Source: Streptantibioticus silvisoli (GTDB taxonomy: Bacteria; Actinomycetota; Actinomycetes; Streptomycetales; Streptomycetaceae). From it: a stretch of 64,000 nucleotides of DNA. This document shows, one piece after another, positions 37,598 through 47,334 of this stretch. Location: positions 1-64,000 of the forward strand of contig NZ_JAAGKO020000009.1 in assembly GCF_027947535.2 (NCBI RefSeq), given 5' to 3'. Position numbers and translations under genes: made by a program. Below the pieces are notes generated by a model. That model searched no databases and had not been told where the DNA came from. It worked only from the letters and a program-made list of their open reading frames with translations. Position 1 is the stretch's first letter, and each line of letters opens with the position of its first letter.

Positions 37598-38532
37598 CGG
37601 GCGGTTCCGTCCTCGGGTCTGTCGGCGAGGGCACCGAGCAGGGCCTCGGCGAGTTCGGGCTTGAGCATGCCGTTGGTCAGCGCCCGGTCGGCGGTGGCGC
37701 GGGCCATGGCGACGTAGGAGGGCACGTTCTGCGGGGCGTGGGCGCGCAGCTGGTCGAGGTGGGCGGCGACCGTGCCGGCGTCGCCGCGCGAGACCGGGCC
37801 GGTCAGCGCCTGGTCGCCGGAGCGCAGCGCGTTGTCCAGGGCGGCGCCGAGCAGCGGGCCGAGCATCCGGCCGGGGTTGTCGACGCCGGCGGTGGCCAGC
37901 AGTTCGCGGGCCTGGGCGACCAGGGTGACCAGGTGGTTGGAGCCGATGGCCAGCGCCGCGTGGTAGAGCGGCCGGGCCTGCTCGTCGATCCACTCGGGTT
38001 CGCCGCCCATCTCCACGACGAGCGCCTCGGCGGCCAGCCGCAGCTCCTGCGGCGCGGTCACGCCGAACGAGCAGCCGGCCAGCCGGTCGACGTCGACGGT
38101 GGTGCCGGTGAACGTCATCGCCGGGTGCAGGGCCAGCGGCAGCGCGCCGGCCCGCCGGGCGGGGTCCAGGACACCGGCGCCGTACCGGCCGGAGGTGTGC
38201 GCCAGCAGCTGGCCGGGGCGGATCGCGCCGGTGTCGGCCAGGCCGGCGACCAGGCCGGGCAGCGCGTCGTCCGGGACGGTCAGCAGGACCAGGTCGGCGC
38301 GGGCCAGCACCTCGGCGGGTTCGACCAGCGGGACGTCGGGCAGCAGGGCGGCGGCCCGGCGGCGGGAGGCGTCGGAGACGCCGGAGGCGGCCACCGGGCG
38401 GTGTCCGGCCAGTTTCAGGGCGGCGGCCAGCGCGGGCCCGACGCGGCCGGCGCCCACGACCCCGACGGTCAGCCGGGCCGGACGGTCCTCGACGCCCGGG
38501 GGCCGGGGTCCTGGTTCGTGCGATGGGTTCAC
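37594..38532 (-). CDS. Rossmann-fold DUF2520 protein
   Basis: The product is 312 residues. A GTG start gives VNPSHEPGPRPPG, then the NAD(P)-type LTVGVVGAGRVGPALAAALKLAGH (near 22-45) and the DUF2520 half with LALHPAMTFTGT and ALAIGSNHLVTLVAQARELL. The family sits beside panC in many genomes and may be a dehydrogenase on the pantothenate path; its real reaction is not known. First gene of the coupled operon. Confidence 0.9.
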   Translation of the reverse strand: MNPSHEPGPRPPGVEDRPARLTVGVVGAGRVGPALAAALKLAGHRPVAASGVSDASRRRAAALLPDVPLVEPAEVLARADLVLLTVPDDALPGLVAGLADTGAIRPGQLLAHTSGRYGAGVLDPARRAGALPLALHPAMTFTGTTVDVDRLAGCSFGVTAPQELRLAAEALVVEMGGEPEWIDEQARPLYHAALAIGSNHLVTLVAQARELLATAGVDNPGRMLGPLLGAALDNALRSGDQALTGPVSRGDAGTVAAHLDQLRAHAPQNVPSYVAMARATADRALTNGMLKPELAEALLGALADRPEDGTAR

Positions 38533-38680
38533 GCTGCGACGCCTTCCGTTCCAGTCCTCACCGGGTACCGGACGTGTCTTTTCGTCAATGCTACGCGAAT
38601 GGCTTGCGGCAACCGGGGGAGAGCCGGAAGGGCGGATAAATCCCTGTGTTCGGCGGCAGCGGTGCGCGAGGATCACCCGT

Positions 38681-39847
38681 ATGAGCGACACGGCCGGAAT
38701 GTTTGAGGACGAGGCGGCACAGGAGGCGCGGGTGGCGCCGGACCCGGCGGTGCGGCGCCGGCGGGCGCTGGCCGGGGCGCGGCGCACGCTGGTGGACCGG
38801 CCGCGCAACCTGCGGCAGTCGCTGGCCGCGCTGGCCGACGGGGCCGAGGGCGCCTACGACCTCGACGAGCTGCCCGACCGGTACGGCAACGGGGTCGTCG
38901 CCGCGCTGGAGGACCGGGTGGCGGAGCTGCTGGGCATGCCGGCGGCGGCGTTCTTCCCGACCGGGACCATGGCGCAGCAGGTGGCGCTGCGGTGCTGGGC
39001 GGGCCGCACCGGGATCGCGACGGTGGCGTTGCACCCGCTGGCGCACCCGGAGATGTACGAGCGGGACGCGCTGAGCGCCCTGAGCGGGCTGCGGGGCGTG
39101 CACCCGACGAGGGAACGGCGGCTGCCCACCGCGGCCGAGGTGGCCGACCTCGACGAGCCGATCGGCACGCTGATGCTCGAACTGCCGCTGCGCGAGGCCG
39201 GGTTCGTGCTGCCGTCCTGGCAGGAGCTGACCGCGGTGGTGGCGGCCGGCCGGGAGCGGGACGCGGTGGTGCACTTCGACGGCGCCCGGCTGTGGGAGTG
39301 CGGACCGCACTTCGGGCGGTCGCTGCCGGAGCTGGCGGAGCTGGCCGACAGCGTCTACGTGTCGTTCTACAAGTCGCTGGGCGGCATGTCCGGTGCCGCG
39401 CTGGCCGGTCCGGCGGACTTCGTGGCGGAGGCGAAGGCGTGGCGGCACCGGTACGGCGGCCAGCTCTTCGAGCAGTGGCCGGCCGCGCTGTCGGCGCTGG
39501 CGGGTCTGCGTACCGAGCTGCCCCGGCTGGCGGCCTACGTGGCGCACGCGAAGACGGTGGCCGCCGCGCTGACCGAGGCGCTGGCGCCGCTGCCGTGGTC
39601 GCGGGTGCATCCGGCGGTGCCGCACACCCACCAGTTCCAGGTCTGGCTGCCGTTCGCGGCGTCGGCACTGGGCGAGGCGGTGCTCGCGCAGGCCGAGGAG
39701 GACGGCGTGATGCTCTTCTCCTGGTGGTCCGAGCCCGGTCCGCCCGGCCTGTCGATGACGGAGGTCACGGTGGCCTCCGACGCGCTGGAGTGGACCGCGC
39801 GTGACGTCCGCGAGGCGGTCGAAGGGCTGCTGCGGCGGCTGGTCTGA
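38681..39847 (+). CDS. Low-specificity L-threonine aldolase-like (beta-eliminating lyase)
   Basis: The product is 388 residues, a PLP aspartate-aminotransferase-fold enzyme. Seen are AAAFFPTGTMAQQVALRCW (near 88), VVHFDGARLWECGPHFG (PLP Asp, near 196) and VYVSFYKSLGGMSGAALAG (Schiff-base Lys, near 229). The C-terminus is ordinary. The aldolase type splits L-threonine or L-allo-threonine to glycine and acetaldehyde; the exact substrate is inferred. It starts 148 bases from the divergent DUF2520 gene. Confidence 0.85.
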   Translation: MSDTAGMFEDEAAQEARVAPDPAVRRRRALAGARRTLVDRPRNLRQSLAALADGAEGAYDLDELPDRYGNGVVAALEDRVAELLGMPAAAFFPTGTMAQQVALRCWAGRTGIATVALHPLAHPEMYERDALSALSGLRGVHPTRERRLPTAAEVADLDEPIGTLMLELPLREAGFVLPSWQELTAVVAAGRERDAVVHFDGARLWECGPHFGRSLPELAELADSVYVSFYKSLGGMSGAALAGPADFVAEAKAWRHRYGGQLFEQWPAALSALAGLRTELPRLAAYVAHAKTVAAALTEALAPLPWSRVHPAVPHTHQFQVWLPFAASALGEAVLAQAEEDGVMLFSWWSEPGPPGLSMTEVTVASDALEWTARDVREAVEGLLRRLV

Positions 39848-39891
39848 CGCCGGGCGGGACCGCGAACCCGGGCCGGTCGGCGGGGCGGGGC

Positions 39892-40575
39892 CTACGCGCC
39901 GCCTGCCCGCACCAGGCCGGATTCGTAGGCCAGCACGACCGCCTGGACGCGGTCGCGCAGGTTGAGCTTGGTCAGCACCCGGCCGACGTGGGTCTTGACG
40001 GTGGCCTCCGACAGCACCAGGTGGCGGGCGATCTCCCCGTTGGACAGGCCCTGGGCGATCAGCAGCAGCACCTCGTGCTCGCGGTCGGTGAGGCGTTCCA
40101 GCTCGGTGTGGACCGGTGCCTCGGTGCGCGGCAGCAGGGGCGCGAAGCGGTCCAGCAGCCGCCGGGTGGTGCTGGGCGCGACGACGGAGTCGCCGCTGTG
40201 GACGGCGCGGATGGCCGCCAGCAGTTCGGCGGGCGGCACGTCCTTGAGCATGAAGCCGGCCGCGCCCGCCTTGAGCGCGGCGAAGGCGTACTCGTCGAGG
40301 TCGAACGTGGTGAGGATCAGCACCCGCGGGCCCTGGTCGCGCGCCGCCCGGTCCCGGCCGCCGCAGATGCGCCGGGTGGCCTCGACGCCGTCCATCCGCG
40401 GCATGCGCACGTCCATCAGGATCACGTCGACCGCGGAGCGGGCCAGCACCTCCAGGGCCTCGGCGCCGTCGCCCGCCTCGGCGACCACCTCCATGTCCGG
40501 CTGGGCGTTGAGCACCATGCGGAAGCCGGTGCGCAGCAGCGCCTGGTCGTCGACGAGCATCACGCGGATGGCCAT
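39892..40575 (-). CDS. NarL/LuxR-type response regulator
   Basis: The product is 227 residues. The receiver carries IRVMLVDDQALLRTGFRMVL, VDVILMDVRMPRMDGVEATRR (phospho-Asp near 54), and the LKDVPPAELLAAIR Lys. A GerE HTH ends it: LTDREHEVLLLIAQGLSNGEIARHLVLSEATVKTHVGRVLTKL. It lies 47 bases downstream of the histidine kinase on the same strand, so the pair forms an operon. Confidence 0.93.
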   Translation of the reverse strand: MAIRVMLVDDQALLRTGFRMVLNAQPDMEVVAEAGDGAEALEVLARSAVDVILMDVRMPRMDGVEATRRICGGRDRAARDQGPRVLILTTFDLDEYAFAALKAGAAGFMLKDVPPAELLAAIRAVHSGDSVVAPSTTRRLLDRFAPLLPRTEAPVHTELERLTDREHEVLLLIAQGLSNGEIARHLVLSEATVKTHVGRVLTKLNLRDRVQAVVLAYESGLVRAGGA

Positions 40576-40622
40576 GGCGTTCTCCAGCGGGAGGTGGGCG
40601 GGGGCGGCGTCGGACGCAACGT

Positions 40623-41822
40623 TCAACGCGCGGCCTTCAGCGGAAGTTCGGCGCGGATGCGGAAGCCGCCGCCGGGGCGGGGGCCGGTGTGCAGGGTGCC
40701 GCCGATCATGGCGATCCGCTCGCGCATGCCGATCAGGCCCTGGCCGAGGCCGTCCGCGCCGCCCTCGTCGGGGCCGCCGCCGAACGCGCCGCGGCCGTCG
40801 TCCTCGATGAGCATCCGCAGCTCGTGCTCGGCGTAGGTCAGCTGGACGGTGGCGTGCGCGGCGGGGCCGCCGTGCTTGCGGGTGTTGGTCAGCGCCTCCT
40901 GCACGATGCGGTAGGCGGTCAGCTCCACGCCGCTGGACAGCGGGCGGCTGGAGCCGTCGACGGCGAAGTCCACCGGCAGGCCGGCACCGCGCACCTGCTC
41001 GATGAGTTCGCCGAGCTGGTCGACGCCGGGCTGCGGCACGTACTCGCCGCCGGAGTCGTCGGAGGTGCGCAGCAGCCCCAGCAGGCGGCGCATCTCGGCC
41101 AGCGCCAGCCGGCCGGTCTGCGAGATGGTGCCCAGCGCCTGCTTGGCCTGCTCCGGTGAGGAGTCCAGGACGTAGGCGGCGCCGTCGGCCTGCACGACCA
41201 TGACGGAGACGTTGTGGGCGACGACGTCGTGCAGCTCGCGGGCGATCCGGGCGCGTTCGGCGGCGACGGCGGCCTTGGACTGGGCCTCGCGCTCGCGTTG
41301 CAGCCGCTCGGCGCGTTCCTCCAGCTGGGCGTAGTACGCGCGCCGGGTGCGCAGGCTGTCGCCGATGACCCAGGCCAGCGCGAACGGGATGGTGAGGAAG
41401 ACCGCCTGGACGACCCGGGTCCAGCCGGTGTCGTAGGAGCCGGACCAGCGCAGTTCCGACAGCGCGGGGGCGCACAGTGCGAACAGCAGCGCGAGGCGGG
41501 AGGACCAGCGCGCTCCCACGGAGGCGACGGTGTAGGCGATGGCCAGCATGGCGAGGTCGGCGGGCAGCACCCGTACGTCGGCCGCCAGCTGGAAGAGTCC
41601 GGTAGCGATGGTCAGCAGCAGCATCGCCTCGGGGAAACGCCGGCGCAGCGACACCACCGTGCACAGGGCCAGCGTGCAGACGACGGCCAGCCACGAGTGG
41701 TGGTAGAGGCTCCCGTCGCGGCCGGCCACGATCACCAGCGCCGAGAGCCCGAGCAGGACGACGGCCCAGAAGGTGTCGACCATGGTCGGGTGGCGCCGGA
41801 AGAAATCGTAGAGACCCTGCAC
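40623..41822 (-). CDS. Sensor histidine kinase (HisKA_3, DesK-like)
   Basis: The product is 399 residues. Four or five membrane spans fill residues about 15-160, then a short coiled linker (YAQLEERAERLQREREAQSKAAVAAER). The H-box is RIARELHDVVAHNVSVMVVQADG (near 205) and the ATPase has LTAYRIVQEALTNTRKHGG and GLGQGLIGMRERIAMIGG. It probably senses a membrane signal and pairs with the NarL regulator downstream. Confidence 0.93.
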   Translation of the reverse strand: MQGLYDFFRRHPTMVDTFWAVVLLGLSALVIVAGRDGSLYHHSWLAVVCTLALCTVVSLRRRFPEAMLLLTIATGLFQLAADVRVLPADLAMLAIAYTVASVGARWSSRLALLFALCAPALSELRWSGSYDTGWTRVVQAVFLTIPFALAWVIGDSLRTRRAYYAQLEERAERLQREREAQSKAAVAAERARIARELHDVVAHNVSVMVVQADGAAYVLDSSPEQAKQALGTISQTGRLALAEMRRLLGLLRTSDDSGGEYVPQPGVDQLGELIEQVRGAGLPVDFAVDGSSRPLSSGVELTAYRIVQEALTNTRKHGGPAAHATVQLTYAEHELRMLIEDDGRGAFGGGPDEGGADGLGQGLIGMRERIAMIGGTLHTGPRPGGGFRIRAELPLKAAR

Positions 41823-41943
41823 GTAACCCAGCGTAGGTACGAGGCGGGCGTCGAAGGGTCAACCACGAGAGCGATCCTCACCACCGCGGGTAGTCCGCAG
41901 GGTGGATGCCGGGCGGCCCGGCGGGCGGCCTTACGGTGGGCGG

Positions 41944-42984
41944 GTGAGCACTGCTGAGCAGGACCCGCGGGACCCCGGTGGCTGGACCCGGTGGCGCGCG
42001 GCGGCCGAACGGGCGCTGTACGGCCCCGGCGGCTTCTTCGTACGACCTGACGATCCGACCGGCCCGGCCGGGCATTTCCGCACCTCGGTGCACGCCTCCC
42101 CCCTGTACGCGGCCGCCGTGGCCCGGCTGCTGCTGGCGGTCGACGAGGAGCTGGGCCGCCCGGCGCGGCTGGCGTTCGTCGACGTCGGCGCCGGCCGCGG
42201 CGAACTGGTCACCGCCGTCCGCTCCCTACTGCCGCCCGGTGTCGCGGACCGGCTGCGCGCCCACGCCGTCGAACGCGCCCCGCGCCCGGCCGCCCTGGAC
42301 CCGGCGATCGGCTGGACGGCCGAGATCCCGCGCGGCCTGAGCGGGCTGCTGTTCGCCAACGAGTGGCTGGACAACGTGTGCGTCGAGGTGGCGCAGACCG
42401 ACGAGGACGGCGTGCCGCGGTACGTGGAGACGCGGGCCGACGGTGAGGAACGGCTCGGGGCGCCGGTGACCGGCCCGGACGCGGACTGGCTGGCGCGCTG
42501 GTGGCCGTCGGCCGGGCGACCGGGCGACCGGGCGGAGATCGGCCGGCCCCGCGACGAGGCGTGGGCGGCGGCGGCCGGCGCACTGGAACGCGGACTGGCG
42601 GTCGCCGCCGACTACGCCCACCGGGCCGCCGACCGGCCGCCGTTCGGCACGCTGACCGGCTACCGGGCCGGCGCGCGCACCCCGCCGGTGCCGGACGGCT
42701 CGTGCGACCTGACCGCGCACGTCGCGCTGGACGCCTGCGCGGCGGCCGGCCCGGCCGGGGCGGTGCTGCTGACCCAGCGGGCCGCGCTGCGCGCCCTCGG
42801 GGTGGACGGCGCGCGGCCCGCGCTGTCGCTGGCGTCCAGCGACCCCGCCGGGTACGTGCGGGCGCTGGCGGCGGCGTCGCAGGCGGCGGAACTGACCGCG
42901 CCGCAGGGCCTGGGCGGCTTCGGCTGGCTGGCGGTGCCGGTAAAGGCGGGGCTGCCGGGGTCGCTGCGGCGGGCGGTGGACTGA
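41944..42984 (+). CDS. MidA/NDUFAF7-type SAM methyltransferase
   Basis: The product is 346 residues with a GTG start. The family signature is the glycine-rich opening ([15 protein letters not shown] and [21 protein letters not shown]), motif [18 protein letters not shown] (near 78) and [15 protein letters not shown] (near 138), as in PF02636 proteins. Human NDUFAF7 dimethylates an arginine in NDUFS2, the NuoD homologue. Here the next gene, 12 bases on, is NuoD-like and keeps the target HRG. So this protein may methylate it; this is inference. Confidence 0.8.
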   Translation: MSTAEQDPRDPGGWTRWRAAAERALYGPGGFFVRPDDPTGPAGHFRTSVHASPLYAAAVARLLLAVDEELGRPARLAFVDVGAGRGELVTAVRSLLPPGVADRLRAHAVERAPRPAALDPAIGWTAEIPRGLSGLLFANEWLDNVCVEVAQTDEDGVPRYVETRADGEERLGAPVTGPDADWLARWWPSAGRPGDRAEIGRPRDEAWAAAAGALERGLAVAADYAHRAADRPPFGTLTGYRAGARTPPVPDGSCDLTAHVALDACAAAGPAGAVLLTQRAALRALGVDGARPALSLASSDPAGYVRALAAASQAAELTAPQGLGGFGWLAVPVKAGLPGSLRRAVD

Positions 42985-42996
42985 GACACTGGGCGC

Positions 42997-44139
42997 ATGA
43001 CGCAGACGACGGTCGGGATCGGCGGCGCCGCCGAGGGCACCGACATGGTGCTGAACATCGGCCCGCAGCATCCCTCCACGCACGGGGTGCTGCGGTTGCG
43101 GCTGGTACTGGACGGCGAGCGGATCAGCAGCGCCGAGCCCGTCATCGGCTACATGCACCGCGGCGCGGAGAAACTGTTCGAGGCCCGGGACTACCGGCAG
43201 ATCATCATGCTGGCCAACCGGCACGACTGGCTGTCGGCGTTCTCCAACGAACTCGGCGTGGTGCTCGCCGTCGAGCGGATGCTCGGCATGGAGGTGCCCG
43301 AACGCGCGGTGTGGACCCGCACGCTGCTCGCCGAGCTGAACCGGGCCCTCAACCACCTGATGTTCCTCGGCTCCTACCCCCTGGAGCTGGGCGGCATGAC
43401 GCCGGTCTTCCACGCGTTCCGCGAACGCGAGGAGCTCCAGACCGTCATGGAGGAGATCTCCGGCGGCCGGATGCACTACATGTTCAACCGGGTCGGCGGC
43501 CTCAAGGAGGACATGCCGGCCGGCTGGACCGGCCGGGCCCGGCAGGCGGTCGCCGCGGTGCGCGGCCGGATGGACGTCTTCGACAAGCTGGTGCTCGGCA
43601 ACGAGATCTTCCGGGCCCGCACCCGCGGCGTCGGCGTCCTCGACCGGCGCACCGTGCACGCCTACGGGGTCAGCGGTCCGGTCGCGCGCGCCTGCGGCAC
43701 CGACTTCGACCTGCGCCGCGACGAGCCGTACCTCGCCTACGGGGAGCTGGCCGACGTGCTGAAGGTGGTCACCCGCGAGGAGGGCGACTGCCTGGCCCGG
43801 TTCGAGTGCCTGCTGGAGCAGACGCACAACGCGCTGGACCTGGCCGACGCCTGCCTGGACCGGCTGGCGGAGCTGCCGCCGGGCCCGGTCAACCAGCGGC
43901 TGCCGAAGGTGCTGAAGGCCCCGGAAGGCGCGACGTACGCCTGGACCGAGAACCCGCTGGGCGTCAACGGCTACTACCTGGTCTCCAAGGGCGAGAAGAC
44001 GCCGTACCGCCTCAAGCTGCGCTCCGCGTCGTTCAACAACGTGCAGGTGCTGACCGAACTGCTGCCCGGCACGCTGGTCGCCGACATGGTGGCGATCCTG
44101 GGGTCGCTGTTCTTCGTGGTCGGCGACGTCGACAAGTAG
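42997..44139 (+). CDS. nuoD: NADH-quinone oxidoreductase subunit D, solitary second copy
   Basis: NuoD is the 49-kDa subunit near the quinone site of complex I. The product is 380 residues, at the short end. Seen are [24 protein letters not shown] (near 17-40), [20 protein letters not shown] (HRG with Arg55), [29 protein letters not shown] (near 125) and a C-terminal [26 protein letters not shown]. No other nuo genes are in the window, so this is an orphan copy. It lies just after the methyltransferase gene. Confidence 0.9.
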   Translation: MTQTTVGIGGAAEGTDMVLNIGPQHPSTHGVLRLRLVLDGERISSAEPVIGYMHRGAEKLFEARDYRQIIMLANRHDWLSAFSNELGVVLAVERMLGMEVPERAVWTRTLLAELNRALNHLMFLGSYPLELGGMTPVFHAFREREELQTVMEEISGGRMHYMFNRVGGLKEDMPAGWTGRARQAVAAVRGRMDVFDKLVLGNEIFRARTRGVGVLDRRTVHAYGVSGPVARACGTDFDLRRDEPYLAYGELADVLKVVTREEGDCLARFECLLEQTHNALDLADACLDRLAELPPGPVNQRLPKVLKAPEGATYAWTENPLGVNGYYLVSKGEKTPYRLKLRSASFNNVQVLTELLPGTLVADMVAILGSLFFVVGDVDK

Positions 44140-44140
44140 G

Positions 44141-44158
44141 GCCGGGCAAGGGCCCGGC
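44141..44158 (+). terminator. Hairpin after nuoD
   Basis: GCCGGGC-AAGG-GCCCGGC, a seven-base stem with four-base loop, begins one base after the stop. It may act with the adjacent CACCGGT/ACCGGTG dyad. The rest of 44140-44421 is a convergent gap with no gene. Confidence 0.6.
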
Positions 44159-44421
44159 ACGCCTTCACCGGTGACCGGTGGGTGCGCGCCGCGGCGGGCG
44201 GTGCGGAGGGGGGTGGGTTCGTGCTCGGTGTCCCGGCAGGCCGCGGGGAACCTCGGTACGCCACCCCCCTTGGCCGCGGACCCCGCGGGGCGCTCCGTCC
44301 GACCTCTTCGCACCCGGCAGCGTAACGGCCGCCACCGACACGACGGTCGGCGTGCGGACGTTCCCCGCGTTCGCGGAGACCGGCGTGGTGCCGTGTCCGG
44401 CCGGCCCCCGGCGGGCGGTGC

Positions 44422-45405
44422 TCAGCCCTGGGCGCGCAGTTCGCGCACGTCGAGCTGCTCGGTCTCGTCGTGCGCGGTCAGGTCGATGACCTCCGGGCGC
44501 GGCGCCGGGGCGTGCTCGACCCGGGGGTGTCCGGCGGGGGCGGGATCGGCGGGGGCGGCCGGGGCCGCCTTGTGGGTGCCGAAGAAGTCGAAGCCGCCCA
44601 TCGTGCGGCTGGCCGGCCGCGGCGGCTGGGTGTAGGGCAGCACGGCGGAGGCCACCGCGGGCACCAGCTGGTGTTCGCGCACCGGACGGTCGCCGCGGTC
44701 CGACGGTTCGGGGTGCGGGCGGCCGGCCGGCGGCTGGGCGTGGCGGCCGGGGCGTTCCTCACCGTCGGCGCGCGCGGCGGCGGCCTCCCGGCGGCGGGCG
44801 GTCTCGACGGTGCGCAGCGCCTGCTGGCGTGCGGCGTTGCGCGGCAGGGCCAGCAGGGCGGCGGCGGCCCGCCGGTACGCCTCCTGGGTCGGCGCGGCGG
44901 ACGGCGCGGCGGTCGGCGGGGCGATGGCGCGCGGCGGGGTGGCCGCCTCTATGGCCAGCCGGCGGCGGCTCTCCAGCACCCGGGCCCGCTCGGTCTCGGC
45001 GTGGGCGTAGCGGCGCAGGACCTCGGCGTGCTCGCCGCGCAGTTTGGCCAGTTCGGCACGTTTGGCCCGCAGTTCGGCCTCCATGCGCTGCCGGATCGCG
45101 CGGGCCTCCTCGACGTCGCTCTCCAGCTCCGCGAGGTGTTCCTCGGCACGCCACTCGTCGCGGGACCGGGCGGCGGTCAGGTCGGCGACCCGCTTGCCGG
45201 CCGAACGGTCCCAGCGGCGCATCAGCACGGCGGCGAACAGCGCGCCGGCCGCCGCGGCGGCGACCATGCCGCGCCGCACGGCATCGTGCGGGCCGGCCGG
45301 GGCGAACCAGACGCCCACGGCGACGGCGACGGAGAACCCCGCGACCGCCAACGGGGCCAGCCGCCGGTGCAGTGCTGGGGAAACTCGGTGTCGTCCACGG
45401 GCCAT
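44422..45405 (-). CDS. Membrane-anchored coiled-coil protein
   Basis: The product is 327 residues. Two hydrophobic stretches (LAPLAVAGFSVAVAVGVWFA, near 16, and GMVAAAAAGALFAAVLM, near 46) make a hairpin. A charged helical segment follows from DLTAARSRDEWRAEEHL through VEEARAIRQRMEAELRAKRAELAKLRGEHAEVL (residues about 75-155), most likely a coiled coil. The rest is Pro/Ala-rich, ending in EVIDLTAHDETEQLDVRELRAQG, a short acidic tail. I do not recognise it; a scaffold role is only a guess. Confidence 0.7.
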   Translation of the reverse strand: MARGRHRVSPALHRRLAPLAVAGFSVAVAVGVWFAPAGPHDAVRRGMVAAAAAGALFAAVLMRRWDRSAGKRVADLTAARSRDEWRAEEHLAELESDVEEARAIRQRMEAELRAKRAELAKLRGEHAEVLRRYAHAETERARVLESRRRLAIEAATPPRAIAPPTAAPSAAPTQEAYRRAAAALLALPRNAARQQALRTVETARRREAAAARADGEERPGRHAQPPAGRPHPEPSDRGDRPVREHQLVPAVASAVLPYTQPPRPASRTMGGFDFFGTHKAAPAAPADPAPAGHPRVEHAPAPRPEVIDLTAHDETEQLDVRELRAQG

Positions 45406-45540
45406 GGCTTGAAACCTAGCGCGGTTATCCGGCCGCTGGGAACCGGCGACCGGATTTCTCACGCCCTGCTCACGACAAGATCTGATAACGGGCCCGGAAT
45501 CGCGACGCGGTGTTCTCCGGCCGAAGTGGTGGGACGCATT

Positions 45541-45582
45541 CCGCCGGCCGCCGACGCTTTCATGATCGTCGACGGCCGGCGG
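45541..45582. terminator. Hairpin after the binding-protein gene
   Basis: CCGCCGGCCG at 45541 pairs with CGGCCGGCGG at 45573-45582, with a second inner stem GACG/CGTC. It lies 44 bases downstream of the importer operon end and likely stops it. Confidence 0.7.
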
Positions 45583-45625
45583 AGGCGTTGCGGCCATTGC
45601 GCGCGCCCGCCGGGGCGCGGCGGCC

Positions 45626-46594
45626 TCAGACCAGGCCCTTGGCCTTCAGGTAGGCGGTGGCCACGTCGGAGGGCTTCTGGCGTTCGCCGTCGACCTGGTC
45701 GTCGAGCTTGGTCAGGTCGGCGGTGGTGAGCACCTTCGTCAGCTTGTCGAGCGCGTTCGCCACGGTCGCGTTACCGGCGTGCTTGGCGTTGACAATCGGC
45801 AGAACGTAGTCGGCGTTCTGGAGTTTCTTGTCGTCCTGGAGGAGGACGAGATTGAAATCCGGAAGCGTCGCGTCGGTGGTGGTGGTCAGCACCAGCTGGT
45901 CGGTGCCGGCCTTCACCGCCGCCTTGGACTGCGTGGTGCCGACGCCCTTGGGATCGATGCCGGTGACGTCGATGTGGTAGGTCTTCTTCAGGCCGGGCTC
46001 GCAGAACGGCCGGTCCGGGCATTCGTCGCCGGCCGCCAGCTTCACCGGCACGTGGGCGGCGCCCAGGTCGCTCAGCGACTTCAGGTGGTACTTCGCGGCG
46101 AACGTCTTCGACACCGCGAACGCGTTCTGGTCGACCGCCTGGCCGGCCGGCAGCACCTTCAGGCCGCGCGGGGTGGCGAGTTTGCTCAGCGCCGCCACCG
46201 TGGCCTTCACGTCCGGCGAGGCGACCGGCTTGGCGTTGGCGCCGTTGACCTTGTCGTTGAGGAATTCCGCCATCGTCGCCGCGTACTCCGGTACGACGTC
46301 GATCTGCCCCTTCTCCAGGGCGGGTTCGTACAGCTCGCGGTTGCTCACCGTCTTGATCGACGTCTTGTATCCGGCGTGGTTCAGCAATTGCGCGTACATC
46401 TGCGCCAGCACGGTGGACTCGGTGAATCCCGCCGAACCGATCACCAGCGAACCCTTGGAGCCGGAACCCGACTTCGTGGCGGACCCGGAACCGCTGCCCT
46501 CCAGGCTGTTGCCGCACGCGGACAGGCTGCCGGCCAGCACCATCGCGGTGGCGACCGCGCCGGCGGCACGTATGCCGCGAAGACCCTTGCTCAT
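45626..46594 (-). CDS. Glycine betaine/choline ABC substrate-binding lipoprotein
   Basis: The product is 322 residues. A lipobox LSAC is near residue 27 (VLAGSLSACGNS). The OpuAC-type fold shows LVIGSAGFTESTVLAQMYAQLL, IDVVPEYAATMAEFL and QLVLTTTTDATLPDFNLVLLQDDK. Betaine-type binders of this group import osmoprotectants. The start at MSKGLRG overlaps the permease stop (ATGA); ATG at 46606 is an alternative. It is the last gene of the permease-permease-binder unit. Confidence 0.9.
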   Translation of the reverse strand: MSKGLRGIRAAGAVATAMVLAGSLSACGNSLEGSGSGSATKSGSGSKGSLVIGSAGFTESTVLAQMYAQLLNHAGYKTSIKTVSNRELYEPALEKGQIDVVPEYAATMAEFLNDKVNGANAKPVASPDVKATVAALSKLATPRGLKVLPAGQAVDQNAFAVSKTFAAKYHLKSLSDLGAAHVPVKLAAGDECPDRPFCEPGLKKTYHIDVTGIDPKGVGTTQSKAAVKAGTDQLVLTTTTDATLPDFNLVLLQDDKKLQNADYVLPIVNAKHAGNATVANALDKLTKVLTTADLTKLDDQVDGERQKPSDVATAYLKAKGLV

Positions 46595-47334
46595 TCGGTA
46601 ACCCATCTCTTGAACGGACCACTGGGGTTGGCGTCCGCCGAATCGTCACGGCGGCCACGTCGTACGGCGCGCCGGTGGCGCAGGGGGTCGGTGCAGCGCT
46701 GGAGCACCACGAACAGCCCCTCGATCAGCAGCGCCAGCCCGGCCACCAGCAGGGCACCGCCGACCACCTCGTAGGTGCGCTGGCGGGCGAACCCGGCGGT
46801 GATCAGCCGGCCCAGACCGCCGCCGCCGGGCAGCGCGGCCAGCGTCGCGGTGGCGACCACCTGCACGGCGGCGCTGCGCACCCCGGTCATGATGAGCGGG
46901 AAGGCCAGCGGCAGTTCGACCCGGCGCATCAGCTGCCAGCCGGTCATGCCCATGCCGCGGGCCGACTCGATGACGTCGCGGTCTACCTCGCGCATGCCCA
47001 CGTAGGCGTTGGTCAGCAGCGGGGGTATGGCGAACAGCACCAGGGCGATGACGGTGGGCCACTGGCCGTCCTGGCCGATCGGGCTGAGCAGCAGCAGGAC
47101 CAGCACCGCGAAGGTGGGCACCGCGCGGCCGGCGTTGGAGATGTTGACGGCCAGCGCGCCGCCGCGGCCGAGGTGGCCCAGGACCAGGGCGACCGGCAGC
47201 GCCAGCGCGCAGCTGATCGCCAGGCACACCACCGTCAGGTACAGGTGCTCGCCGAGCCGGACGCCGATGCCGTCGCCGCCGGACCAGCTCGCGCCGGACG
47301 TCAGCCAGGTCCACGCCTGCGGGATCGCTTCCAT
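46591..47334 (-). CDS. ABC importer permease (osmoprotectant type), second
   Basis: The product is 247 residues with about five to six spans and the BPD_transp_1 motif VIESARGMGMTGWQLMRRVELPLAFPLIMTGVR. It shares its start with the stop of the first permease (TGATG). Its C-terminal basic end runs into the binder gene. Confidence 0.92.
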   Translation of the reverse strand: MEAIPQAWTWLTSGASWSGGDGIGVRLGEHLYLTVVCLAISCALALPVALVLGHLGRGGALAVNISNAGRAVPTFAVLVLLLLSPIGQDGQWPTVIALVLFAIPPLLTNAYVGMREVDRDVIESARGMGMTGWQLMRRVELPLAFPLIMTGVRSAAVQVVATATLAALPGGGGLGRLITAGFARQRTYEVVGGALLVAGLALLIEGLFVVLQRCTDPLRHRRAVRRGRRDDSADANPSGPFKRWVTE

